64,000 bases of DNA from Neelides folsomi (taxonomy: Eukaryota; Arthropoda; Collembola; Neelipleona; Neelidae): NCBI GenBank assembly GCA_034687125.1, contig JAQGBZ010000113.1:1-64000 (forward strand), given 5' to 3'. Made by a program: the position numbers and the translations under genes. Shown here piece by piece: positions 9,700 through 21,009 of this stretch. The stretch's first letter is position 1. Each line of letters opens with the position of its first letter. A model generated the notes under the pieces. That model was not told the origin of the DNA, searched no databases, and worked only from the letters and a program-made list of their open reading frames with translations.

Positions 9700-12645
9700 T
9701 ATTCCGAATCTTTCTCAACATGAGATTCAAGGACACAGGGCCGGGGAAAAGTCCCGGACTTCCTTCCCACAACAAACCCCACCGACGTCTGAGCCCGGGC
9801 AGGGGAATTAGAAAATAAAAGGGGGATTCCGCGCAGGGTCCTTGTCAAAATCTGTAAAATATAGAAGGATGAATCGGATATTCACCGATAAGACCCGCGA
9901 TCGTCTGCACCGAAATCATCATCATCTTCTCATCTCCACCATTGGGGAAATAAATACAGGTTGAACATGCGACGGAACATCCAGAGCTCAACATGCAAAA
10001 TCCCAATTAACCCAACGAACGTCAAATGTCTCCACTTTCCTCCATTTCCCTCCACCCGATTCAATTATCCGAGTAATTTGATTATTAGAGAAATGTATAG
10101 GGAATTCGGTATATAGGATTATTTCCCCGGCCGTCATCTCCATTTGAGTTGAGTGGAGAGCGGCGCTGAAATAAATCTCATTCTTTTCATCCATTCATTT
10201 TTGTCATCTCACAGCGAGACTCTTTATGTAATTGCATTTTCTCTTGGGTGTAATTGGAAGCAGTAAAAGCTTTTAAAGCTTTCACAATTTTACCTACACA
10301 CTTCATTTTTACCTTGTTCACTTGTTCATAAAAGACTACAAAGTATTATACTTAATACACTACTTTACACAATACTATACAAGTACTAACTACTACATAG
10401 GTAAGTATCTAATATTACAACTTTCATAAAATATAAATCATGCATGTAAATAAATCTTAAACCTAATTGCATTAATTTCAATTGTTATATTATTTATCTT
10501 CTTTTTGTATAAATATTTACCTTGTATTCAAAAGAGGTATTATTTATTTTAATTAATGTTAGTATTGTACCTAATATTAATTTGTACTCCCACGTATCAA
10601 ATAACTAATTATCTAAATTATGCTTATATTACAAACAATTTCCTATGTAAAATACAGTAAAATGTTTCTAATAAAAGACGACAGGAGCAATAATCCGAAG
10701 AAGGAAGGATTAAGAATAACGATTATATCATGCAATTACCAGTTTTCTCTCCCTGTGACTTGATCAAGGTTATTAACTTATTTAGGGTGAATTGCGGTTT
10801 ATTATAAAACTTTATACAACCTGTCTGAGTGAATACATTTGATGTCATTCAAAGTTCCAATTAAGCTGTCGAGTTCCATTAATTCAACATTAATTTACTC
10901 CAGTTTACTCCTACATTTACATTACCCGCAGTTTAGCAAAATGAGAGCGAATTTTCAAGGCATTTCTTTAATGGAAATGATGTAATAATTAATAATGTTT
11001 ATTAAATAAATGTGTAGATGAATTATACAATAGTTTTATACAGGACTACAATATTATATAATCTTATAAATATGTGGATATATCTATGTATTTAAAAATT
11101 GTGTGATGCATTGGAGCCGTTTGTTAGAGTCGCAATTGATGCTGCACTACGAATTCAAATACTCACAATTAAAACAGGATAAGTTTATTAACTTCTTATC
11201 GTTCCTTCTCGGTCGGCTAATTGGATTCTCAACACTCCTCATTAACTGCACAGAATAGTTGCGTTTGATTCCAACATTTTCAAAGGCTCGAATTCACACT
11301 ATACCAATATAATACACATCCATGATTCATGACTTGTGCACATGCGACGACGTAATTTAATATTAAAATTTCACTACCAAATTGAGAATCATACAATGTA
11401 ATGTAATATTTATAAATGACTTTTAACATAACATAAGCATTGGAATATGAATCATACAGTTCTTAATAGAATCGTATTTTTTTCTAAATCGTTTAGTTCA
11501 ACTCATAACAATTAAAGTTGAATAAGATAAGTTCCTTGCTCAATTGCGATTAGCCACAGGAAGAGAAGTTTTGAGTAAATGGTTCTTTTTATCATTTTAT
11601 TACTCTTCGGTCATCCCATTATGTAAATCAACATGCAGCCTGTGAACTCTTCTCTGATTGAGACAATGTTACGATAAATTGTTTTTACACACAGTGAGAT
11701 ACATTTAAGCTCTTTGGCAGTTCACGAAACTCTCAGGTCTACAAAAAGGTTATCCATGTACAAATAAATGTATATGATTAATCTCCATAAAGGAGCATTG
11801 GTACAAAGGGTTCAAAATTTCCTCATTGAAGTTTTCTAGGAAGAGTCGTACATGTGCTAATTACACCGAAGACGAAAAGATTAAAGAAGGAGCTTGTGTA
11901 CTCTGTGTAATTGGCATACACAATATATAAATCCTCGTAATTATGAATAAAATATTTTCACAGGGACGGCTCTGTAGGTTTTTTACGGAATGGGGGATTT
12001 CCACTTCTCTCATCCTCAATAATCCGCAGTGAATGAAGTGGAGGCGAATCCTTAAAGGTGAATTCACTGGTTATTTTAATACTTTTCTTATTCCAGTCTA
12101 ATCTATTCCCCTATATGAAATTACATAAGCGAACATTAGCATTTTGAACCTTCCCATCCAATTTCCTTCACAGGGCCAAAATATTAAATTGCGAGGCCCG
12201 AAAGTGAAATTGACATTCAAATTGTAATAGGGTTTGAAAGGATTCATCCTCCAGGACCACTCGGCAGAGCCTCTGTGTTTCTCCAATAAAGGTTTCCCCC
12301 ATCGTGATGGGATTCGAAAATCGGGAGTTGGGAAGGAAGCTCCGCTATATCCCTCCTTGGGCTGAGATGACTATCAGTAATTTATAGAGAAGTTATATCT
12401 GTGGACTCCTTTTTATATCCATTGATATTCCGGGGAAGTAAACTACAAGAGGATTTATATTCTGTCTGTATAAAGAAAAGGTATAAAAGCGGGACATTTG
12501 TCTCCGAATTCAATTTGACCGTTCTTTCCTCTCTTTCGGCTCATTGGATGAATCAATTCTAAAACCTTGGTAGTTTTAGCACTCCAACACTGCACGGCTA
12601 CACACACTGTTCCACCCATTCGACGAGTGTTTTTTGAGACCTGAA
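9700..12645. other. Intergenic between CUB paralog A and ELOVL
   Basis: No gene was established here. The minus strand at 9720-10200 is GC-richer and is likely the promoter or 5' UTR of paralog A; an open frame at 9988-10194 (minus) has no known domain. From about 10200 to 11900 the DNA is AT-rich with nothing visible. The minus strand at 11958-12305 holds coding-like stretches described in the findings. The ELOVL promoter lies at about 12480. Confidence 0.5.
12482..12489 (+). promoter_or_regulatory. TATA box of the ELOVL gene
   Basis: TATAAAAG in a GC-rich setting lies 164 bp upstream of the ELOVL start codon. A start site some 30 bp downstream would leave a 5' UTR of about 130 bp. This is supported by position and sequence only. 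Confidence 0.6.
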
Positions 12646-14122
12646 ATGAGTTTGAGTTCAATAATGAAACCCGGTGATTCTATTTCCTTCCTTCCCGACT
12701 CAAATCCCACTTTCTATGAAGTCTACGAGTGGGAAAAGTTTGATTTTGTCGGGGCTCAGAACTGGATGAAGGATTATTGGTGGGTGAGCGGGATGTTTGT
12801 CTTTTCCTATCTCGCCCTCATCCTCATCGGGAGGAAAATGATGGAGAAAAGAAGCCCAATGAAGAAGAAAGGAATCCTCGCTCTTTGGAATTTATTTCAC
12901 TCCGCCTTTGCCACGCTCGCCTTCTTAAGAACAATGCCAGAAATGATTTTTTTGTTATCGAAACCCAATGGCTTTCACACTTCCGTGTGCTCGAGGTAAT
13001 CTTTTAATTCACACTTTCCCCATTTCGTCAATGCGCCCATTTTCTTAAAAGGAAAATTCCCCAATAAAGGACAAAAAAGCAGCAGATGGGAAAAGAAATG
13101 AGTTGGGGAATCGTGGAATGATGATTTTGCTCTGTTAAATAGAAACAATTTGACCATCGGGACTGCATATTGGATTTGGATTGGCACATTGTCAAAAGTG
13201 ATGGAGCTTGGAGACACCGCTTTCATCATCTTAAAGAAACAACCGCTCATATTCCTCCATTGGTATTTTACAATAACTCCCTTTTATTGCCATTCCTATC
13301 TTTTTGGATTTCGAGTGGGTTTATTGATCATAATCAATGTTGATGTATTTTCTTGGTGGGAAAGTCCAAGTTGATCAAATATTTTTGATCAAATAACAAA
13401 TTTCGAAGGTACCATCATGCGACAGTAATGCTCTACACTTGGGTCACATATGGAGACAACGACCCTTCTCATCGGTGGTTTATGGCAAGTCTGCTTGAAT
13501 TCGGATTTATTAAACTTGTCCCTTTTTAATATAAAATTGTCTTTTTATACACCTAAATTAATAAAAGCTCCAGGGGCAGTTAAAGGAATCGTACACATTT
13601 GTGAGTATAATTAAATATTGATTTCCTTGTAGGTGATGAACTACTTTGTCCACAGTCTGATGTACGCTTATTTTTTCCTCAAATCTCTCAAAGTGTCTGT
13701 TCCCAAATTTGTGGCGATGACGATCACAACTCTCCAAATCCTCCAGATGATCATAGGAATTGGAGTCAACTTCTACGCATTGTTCGCCTTAGGTGAGTTC
13801 TTATCAAGAATGTATTGATTTCGAATCAAAGGATTTGCATATATTAAGGCTTAGCCTCCAAGAATGCTTTGAAAAGGTATGGTCCTGAGTTCGTGTAAAA
13901 GACCCTTTTCCCCATTCAGTGTTCTCTCCAATGAATGTGGCGCATTTAGGGATGTCCTCATTTGAGATTAATGAGGATGATTCTTTTTCTACAGGACTGG
14001 GCCGGCCGTGTGAGAGAGAAGCCAAAAATGTTCACCTTGCCATTCTCATGTACTTGTCCTATCTTGCTCTCTTCGCTCGCTTCTTCTCCCAAAGTTACTT
14101 CCAGAAGAGGAAAATTGATTAA
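12646..14122 (+). CDS. ELOVL: Very-long-chain fatty acid elongase (ELOVL3/6-like)
   Basis: The enzyme is the ER 3-ketoacyl-CoA synthase that condenses acyl-CoA with malonyl-CoA. Five exons (12646-12995, 13143-13262, 13409-13484, 13633-13792, 13995-14122) give 277 residues, the usual size. Diagnostic blocks are [28 protein letters not shown], the histidine box LHWYHH (H156, H159, H160), [17 protein letters not shown], and the C-terminal [16 protein letters not shown], which ends in a KxKxx ER-retrieval signal. FHTSVC and the general order resemble ELOVL6 rather than ELOVL1/7. Intron 3 starts with GC (ATG|GCAAGT) and is needed to join WFM to VMNYF. The next gene, a WS/DGAT acyltransferase, converges on it. 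Confidence 0.95.
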
Positions 14123-14633
14123 ACACTCTCCACTTGGATAAAAAACATACACAGTTCTCATACATTACAATCTTATAAATAAATGACAGACTGTGCCAGT
14201 ACACTAGTAATATGTTATTTAAATAGGTAAAGTGGGTTCTTTCACAATGCGATTCTTTTCTTCTCCCATTCAATGCGTTCAATGACATTTTCTTTTCCAA
14301 AGAACCTTTAATATAGGAATGTGCTAGGAGTAATATATCTGCATAGTCCATTGAAGAGTAATATGTTGCAACTGATGGAATTCTCTCCACGTGTTGGCAA
14401 TTAGAAAATGTTAAATTTTATTAGAACACCTAAAATTAAGGAATTGAAGCCATAAGTGAATTAATAATTGATATGTATTTAAATATTTATTTATTTTTCA
14501 ATTTTATTGTTCAATATAAAAACAGAATTAAAATGGATTTTAAAATGGTTAAATAATTTTAATATGTTACATAGTATGGTGGTATTTATTAATAACACTA
14601 TTTATATAATGAATGGAATTTATATGATTTAAG
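14123..14633. other. Convergent 3' flanks of ELOVL and WS/DGAT
   Basis: The stops of the two genes are 511 bp apart and face each other, so this stretch holds both 3' UTRs. Plus-strand AATAAA occurs near 14178. Nothing else is visible. Confidence 0.5.
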
Positions 14634-16858
14634 TTATACAACATCCGGATCGTTTCCTCTTAAAGCTTGAAACTCTTTCATAACAAAATGAAGAATTTCT
14701 TGAACAAGGGCGTCGGTTGATATAATCGCTTTATCCGCCCCACCAACAATTTGAACTTTATATTTTTGAAGTAAAAAGATTCAATAAATATTATCGAATG
14801 CCATTAATATTACACAATGTTAAGGATCCTTGAAATATAAATTATAATAAACATTTAATCAAAATATGTTAATAAAACTTAAACCTCACCTCGTCCGTTG
14901 TAGCTCAAAGCGGTGAATCCAATTGCTACATATTTTGCAAATACAATTAATTTACAACATGTGCATAAAAGCTAAAAGAAAATAATTAAAACTTGCCCGT
15001 TCCCGACCATAGGCCACCTCCGATTTCCATATTGACGCATTCATGTCCGACGAAGCTGAGAGATTGAGTTGGGCCTGGGAAAGAAGACACGACGGCTGTG
15101 GCCATGTAATTTTCCGTAAAGGGTTTGATGAGGGAGGGAAACAAGGCTCCTGCTAATGGGAATAAATTGAAGATGCTCCATGGGACGGAGGAGTCTCGCA
15201 ATTCACACATTTCTTTCTCGAGAGCTTTGAGTCGTTCCACCGGCTCGTTGATGCCCGTCCACAACCTCACGTACACTCCAGCCCTCGTCAAATTTTAATC
15301 TCAATAATCCGACATTCCTCCCATTTCAATAATTTGGAAGGAAAGGGAAATACCAGTGATTTCGAAGTTTATCCGGATGATTCGGAACTGGCCACGGAAT
15401 CCCGCAATGGATCTTTTCTGGAACCTATACAATATAACTTTTATATTACTATTGGTTTAAATTACACTCCTAACTATACCCATATAACTCTTTAAAATAT
15501 TGTTTAGTTTACATTTAATTGTTAATTAGTAAAGGAGAATAAAATTGAATTTAATGATTCTAAATAAGTGGTTATTTAAACCAATTATATGATAAATCTT
15601 CTCATTTTGAGTAATAATAAATTTCAAAAATTTGAGTCGCATTAATCATTTAAGCATGAAAGAGAAATTTGGAGAATTCCCTGTAAATGCCATTTTAGAA
15701 GTTTGGGAGATTTAACGCAGGGGAGTTGCGAGGTTTTAAATTAATTAGTAGGATTAAAAGTTTCATGATACCTTAATTCCTTCTTGGAGCATAAAGTTCC
15801 TAATTCCTCCGGCAATAGCTGCCATAATGAGCCCAGACATCGAGACTTTGTGCATTGTAGTGATTTCCTTAAGATACTTCATCGGAATGGGTTCCAGAAC
15901 TCCGCAAGAGTATTCGGACGTCATTTTCAATCCGGGCCGATGCCACTCATTGTTGTCTACGGATCTCACAAGGTGTTCGAGGAGCTCGTAAGGAGCAGAG
16001 AAAAAGACAGAAATCCCCCGACAGACCCTCATGATCGGATTCCTCACCCGCGGTTCTCTCGCCCGGCTCAAATTCTCGCTAATCCCCAATACTTTAAGAC
16101 CAGTCTTGAATACTGAAAAGCTAAGAAAACAATCCCCCAATTATTTCCTATTATCATAGTAGACACAGACACCAGACACCATTATAATAATTGGTTTTAA
16201 AAAACTTCAATTAAGTGAATAAAAATTTGAACCCATCAGCAACAGCATGATGACATCTTAGAGCAAGAATCGTCCTCGACCTCACTCTGAAATTCCTAAT
16301 TACAATGATTTCCCACGGAGACCTTCTTCTGGGAAATGGCTGTCTCAACAATTCCTTCTGAATAGATAATAAACGTCGATCGTCGATGATTTCATTTTTG
16401 GAACATTCTGGATAATATTTAATATGGTTTTTGATATCAAATGTAGGGTCGAATTTCCAAAAGAAAAACCCCATCCATGAAGTAATATATTGTTGCATTT
16501 CCGGCCATGCTGTAGATCCTCCCTCACGAGTCGCATTGATCACATTGTCCAAAGCTGCTCTTCTGAAGGTTTCTACGTCCACGTCGCCGACCACTTCACC
16601 ACAAAACACCATGTTCAACTTGGGATTTTCATATATCTTGTCCACGGCTAGGATGGCCGACCGAGTGGCAACTATTTTCCCAATGTCTGGACGAAACCAG
16701 GGAGCGAGCTTGATGAGGAGGAAACGAAAAATGTAGACGGGGCTGAAAAGAGCAACAAGAGGAGGAAATAATATAATGGAGAGAATAAACGTTAATAAAA
16801 TGACCGAAACACGAAGAACTCCGCGGAATAAAATGGTAAGAACATTTTCTCCACTCAT
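14634..16858 (-). CDS. WS/DGAT-type O-acyltransferase (wax ester synthase-like)
   Basis: Bifunctional wax ester synthase/diacylglycerol acyltransferase family members esterify acyl-CoA to fatty alcohol or diacylglycerol. Six minus-strand exons (16233-16858, 15772-16120, 15354-15412, 14997-15283, 14890-14925, 14634-14755) join in frame to 492 residues. The N-terminus holds a long hydrophobic segment (about 14-48), suggesting membrane anchoring. The catalytic motif HHAVADG lies at 203-209, after SPWEIIVI. The C-terminal domain shows GIPWPVPNHPDKLRNHW, SSFPGP and the end VGGADKAIISTDALVQEIL. Intron 4 must use a GC donor (ACGG|GCAAGT) to give SGTAIGFTALSYNGR. The acceptors before exons 3 and 4 have weak pyrimidine tracts and were chosen by frame and homology. 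The substrate is not shown. Confidence 0.9.
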
Positions 16859-19278
16859 TTTCCACTCATTAAATTTAACTTTAAAACTTTTACAAATTGA
16901 TGGGTTTGTAATTGTAAAATTTATTTTAGTTAAAGTTGCAATTATTTTTATTACTTTTATTTACCACTTTAATTTTTATTACACCGCCTTTGTTCGAGCT
17001 CCACTACCTATAAACACTGCATGTATAAAAGTATTCTTTTGATAATATTTCTCCTCTCAAATTGTTGAAGTTGAGTTTTAAAAGGATTTTTTCTCATAAT
17101 TGAATTTCTTATTTAATCATTCCATGTTACATTATTTCAATGTTTTTATATTCTTGGGTGTGTTTTTCTTGTACTGGGATTTGAGCTCAAAGGGGTGAAA
17201 ATGTTTCATGGAAATTGATTTAACTTTAGATATTACAAAAGGGCAGGGAAAGATAAAGCGTGGAGTAATATACACTTTTTATGCTATCACTCCTTTCCTA
17301 TCTTTCATGCTATCATCATTGCATTATTTTCTGCTTGCAAATGCATAAGAAACATAACTTTACTTTTTAATTTTAAGACACATTATACTTCATTTTTACC
17401 TCATAAATATATAAAGTAAATTGTACAATATCCATATTATGTTAAATGTATATATTAATGGTATAAAACATGGTTTAATAAAAATAATAAACAGTCGCTT
17501 GAGTTTTATTTATAAAACCTGAGAGTAATTTGATATTATCATACAACGTTTGTTAGGAAAAATGGTAAAGATTCATACATTTACTTCTCAGAGATACAAT
17601 CACAGTCTAAATATTTGAGTACATTAACTTTAATATTCACTGTTTTATTATTGTAGTTTAGTTTATTTTAGTATTGTAGGATTAAAAAGATTTTATGGAA
17701 ATAACGTTGAGCTATCAAAAGTCCTTTACTTAAGTTATTAAGACACTATAACATTAAAATAAGAGCTGTTATCGTATTTAAGCTCAATGAAATGGATTGA
17801 GTAAAGAAAGTCGTTATTGTGAGCGGATTGAAGAGAGTGTTTCCGAAAATCAATTTATTTATTCCATTATTTTAGAAGGGGAGCTGAAGGGCTGTCAACT
17901 CCAGTGAATCTTCCAAGATGTAGAAAATGAAAGGAAGTCATTGAAAGTGGAGATTAGGTGGGTTGTTGAAACTTATTCAGCCCCTGTTAAGTCAGATACG
18001 TGGAAACCCTTCTCTGCACAATGGGAAACTTCTAAACATTCTTTGTCCTCCCACTCGGAAGCTCAAGACAAAAAGGGGATTTTAATTACTTGGATACTTT
18101 GAGGTGGAAGGAGATTTCAAAGGGACTTCTTTCACTAAATTCATTTAAAATCTAAAGCTGTAGAACATTTTATAATAATTATAACTAGACATATAATTTT
18201 CCTATATATTAAAGAATGAAACTAAAACATAATTTCATCTTTAGGCAATTTTATTCCTTTGATGGCATTTGATGAGATTTAGAGCAAATTCTTGTAAAAT
18301 ATGAATAATCTATCACTATAATTTAAGTATAGTACTAACAAGTATTTAATGCATATTTTATAATTTGGTTTATATTGGCGGATTAATGTTAAAAGTTAAA
18401 ATAAATAAATAATATGGCATTATTTAACAACCCCTCTTAAATAAAACATGAGATTTAAGTGGATTTTAAGTATTGAATCATTGTATTAGAAGTTTATGAA
18501 TATTGGATTAATTTTCAAATAAAAGTTAGTAAAATACTTCAAACTAATTTGGCCTTTCATATTGAGAAAGCTCCCTATAAAGAAAATTCTTCCCAAAAGC
18601 CCTCATTAAACTTTCTCATTAAAAACTTTGAGATGAATATTGCTCCTCATCCATTTACTAATAGTAATAATGCCCTTTTCTTAATTTCGCATACTTCATG
18701 TCTTGTTTTACTTGTGTAGGCTCCCAGTAATTTTATATTCTAACAAGAAAGATATAGACATTACACGTAGTACTATATAATATCTTATAACAGCGTGTTT
18801 TGTACTCATTTAATTTCAATAATTCTATACTAGTAGAAATAATGGTATACAAAAGATGGTCATTTTAATTTGAAGAGATTATGATAGGGATTTAAATAAT
18901 GATCGGATAAATTTGTTTGCTCAACAACCCAAGAGTTTAATGAAATGATTCGCAAATTGGTTCAATAAACCGTAAAACCTTTTAAGGTTCGGATCATTTG
19001 AGGTTTCATTTGAAAGGAAAAACAATTCCACCGTCTCTGGTTTTTTTTGTCTCAAACTTGCCGTCGAGAAAGTGAAGGAGCAAATAACAAGGTTTTTAAA
19101 AGTATTAGCTAAAGGTTTAACACACGAAGCTGGAAGGTAAAGAAGACTCATCGTGTAATAGTAATGATTATAGAGATGGGAATCCGGTTTGAATAAGTGG
19201 TCGGATGGACGGACCTTGTGGAAGTCCAGTGACCTGGTGGGTCAACGGCATCTCCTAAGATTCCTCCAGGAGACTCGC

Positions 19279-19299
19279 AAAAGTCGTTCCACGACTTTT
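19279..19299. promoter_or_regulatory. 9-bp palindromic element upstream of TATA
   Basis: AAAAGTCGT, a 3-base spacer, then ACGACTTTT form perfect inverted half-sites about 50 bp upstream of a TATA box. The layout fits a dimeric transcription factor site; the factor is unknown. Confidence 0.4.
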
Positions 19300-19351
19300 T
19301 CATGTTGACCTCCCCGAGAGAGAAGGAGATTTTTCGAGTCCGCCTCCTTCC

Positions 19352-19359
19352 TATATAAG
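19352..19359 (+). promoter_or_regulatory. TATA box of the Gly/His/Trp-rich secreted protein gene
   Basis: TATATAAG lies 70 bp upstream of the start codon in a GC-rich background, the spacing expected for a start site near 19382-19395 and a short leader. Strong TATA promoters are typical of abundant secreted structural proteins. Confidence 0.7.
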
Positions 19360-19421
19360 ACCCCCGAGAAATATCCGCTGGTTTCGACAACTCATTACCC
19401 GAAGGAGAACACAACATCACA

Positions 19422-21009
19422 ATGCACACGTACTTCGTAAGTCCATACATTTTAATATAATTATTTCATTTTCATTTTCATTCTCATTAAGTTTTATTTA
19501 TTATATTATATATCATTAACTATTTAACATTAAACACGAGTTCACTAATATAAATGTTTTACAACATAAAATTAAGTTTTTGTTTTACTGAATTATTCGA
19601 GTACTCGTACATTAAAGGATTGTTTTGTTTGAAGGTGCTGCTGCTAGCAGCATTATGGGCGGCTGCTGACGGGTATTATGGATATGATTACCCGTTAGGA
19701 GACTCGACGTCCCTTGAAGACTATTACTTCTACCCTGCCGAGGAGTCGTACATGGTCGACCCTTCCTATTCCCGAACAGGAAGACATAAAGGCAAGGGTT
19801 GGGGTCAAAAAGGTGGCTGGTGGTATTCATGGGGACCTAAAGGATACCAGTCAGGCTCTTGGGGAGATCCTTGGCCTGAAGGTACTTAAACACATTGCGT
19901 CACTTTTATTTTTTAAAACTAACACCTTTATTCATTTCAATTTCAAGTGACAAAAAGGATCTTACTAACCTCTGAATTCAGGGCTCATAAGATGTATTTT
20001 AACTATTCAATCAAGCTTTGTGTTAAAAATATACATTTCACGTGTATTTAATAGAATTGTAAAATAGAATCAAGTATTTTAATAAAAAAGTAAAGTAAGC
20101 ATTTTAGTAAAATTTTGGTTAAATTAGATGTATTTTTGATTAGTTATCATTTGATAATTTTGTTTAGTTTTATGCTGTAGAATTGAGTCTTTCTTTATAA
20201 AATATAACAAGGAGCTGTGTTTAATGTTTAAAATGAAACTATAGGTTGGTCCGGCGGTCATGGAGGCCACGGAGGCCATGGAGGACATGGAGGCTGGGGT
20301 GGCTGGGGTGGCTGGGGAGGTCATGCCGGACATCATGGAGGACATGGACACGGTCACGGCCATGGAGGACACGGAGGATGGGGAGGTTGGGGCAACCAAG
20401 TTCACTACAACGGCGGACACGAAGGCTGGGGATGGGGAGGAGATCATGGCGGTTGGGGAGGATGGGGCGGCGGAAAGAAAGCCCAGAAAGCTAAGAAGAA
20501 GGCCGCCAAGAAGAAGAAGAAGGCGTACAAGAAGGCCCACAAGAAGGGAGGTGGATGGGGATGGGAAGAACCCGTAGTTCACCACTTCTACCCACCAAAG
20601 GTAAAAAAACTTTTATTAATTAATCAACTTTCTCTATTCAAATAACGACTAAATTTTATATGCTGCTGTGAAGACCATCAAAGTTAAAACTTGATTTCTA
20701 AACATAAAAACTTGAAAGCATTCATTGTTAGACTTTTGACATTTTACATTCTCGTTTATTCCGATTTTTACCATAAGCCTTTTTATTGAAGTTTTATTCC
20801 TAAAGAAAGCTCATGGGAGAAATGGAAATATATTTTTATAAAAGTATTATTTCTACCTCTGGCCATGTTCAGCTTGATGTATGCATAAAAGAATGAAAAA
20901 AGGTATTTATTGGACATAAGATATTAATTGCGTGTGTAAACTATAGGTTAATGTCCATCACCCGATCCAGACAAGTGGTTGGGGTTGGAACCAAGGCTGG
21001 GGTTGGTAA
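19422..21009 (+). CDS. Secreted Gly/His/Trp-rich structural protein with Lys-rich block
   Basis: Four exons (19422-19436, 19635-19881, 20245-20600, 20947-21009) join in frame to 226 residues. The five-residue first exon plus the start of exon 2 make a signal peptide (about 1-16, ending AAA). The mature chain has an acidic Tyr-rich part (YYGYDYPLG), a Gly/Trp/Lys linker, then residues 88-164 built of GGH, GHGH and GGWGGW units. A Lys/Ala block of 24 residues follows (about 165-188, 16 Lys) and then a GWGW, VVHHFYPPK and GWGWNQGWGW ending. His-rich repeats can bind metal, and Lys/Tyr-rich chains can be cross-linked, so a cuticle, adhesive, silk or glue role is possible but inferred. No chitin-binding or other named domain is seen. 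Confidence 0.85.

Larger units (their letters stand above)
16859..19421. other. Divergent intergenic region between WS/DGAT and the Gly/His/Trp-rich gene
   Basis: This is an AT-rich spacer of 2.6 kb between divergently transcribed genes. No exon is evident. GC-richer patches at about 17880-18110 and 19190-19420 flank the AT-rich middle; the latter is the promoter of the downstream gene. Minus-strand frames at 18921-19450 cross that promoter and show no domain. Confidence 0.5.

Noticed and set aside
15784-16116. 110-codon plus-strand frame, and a similar one at 16431-16736
   Set aside because: Both are antisense shadows of WS/DGAT exons 2 and 1, which carry the HHAVADG motif and join in frame.
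20124-20585. 153-codon minus-strand frame across the Gly/His/Trp exon
   Set aside because: It is the antisense of GGH/Lys repeats, giving Ser/Pro/Met repeats. The plus strand has a signal peptide, matched splice phases and a TATA promoter.
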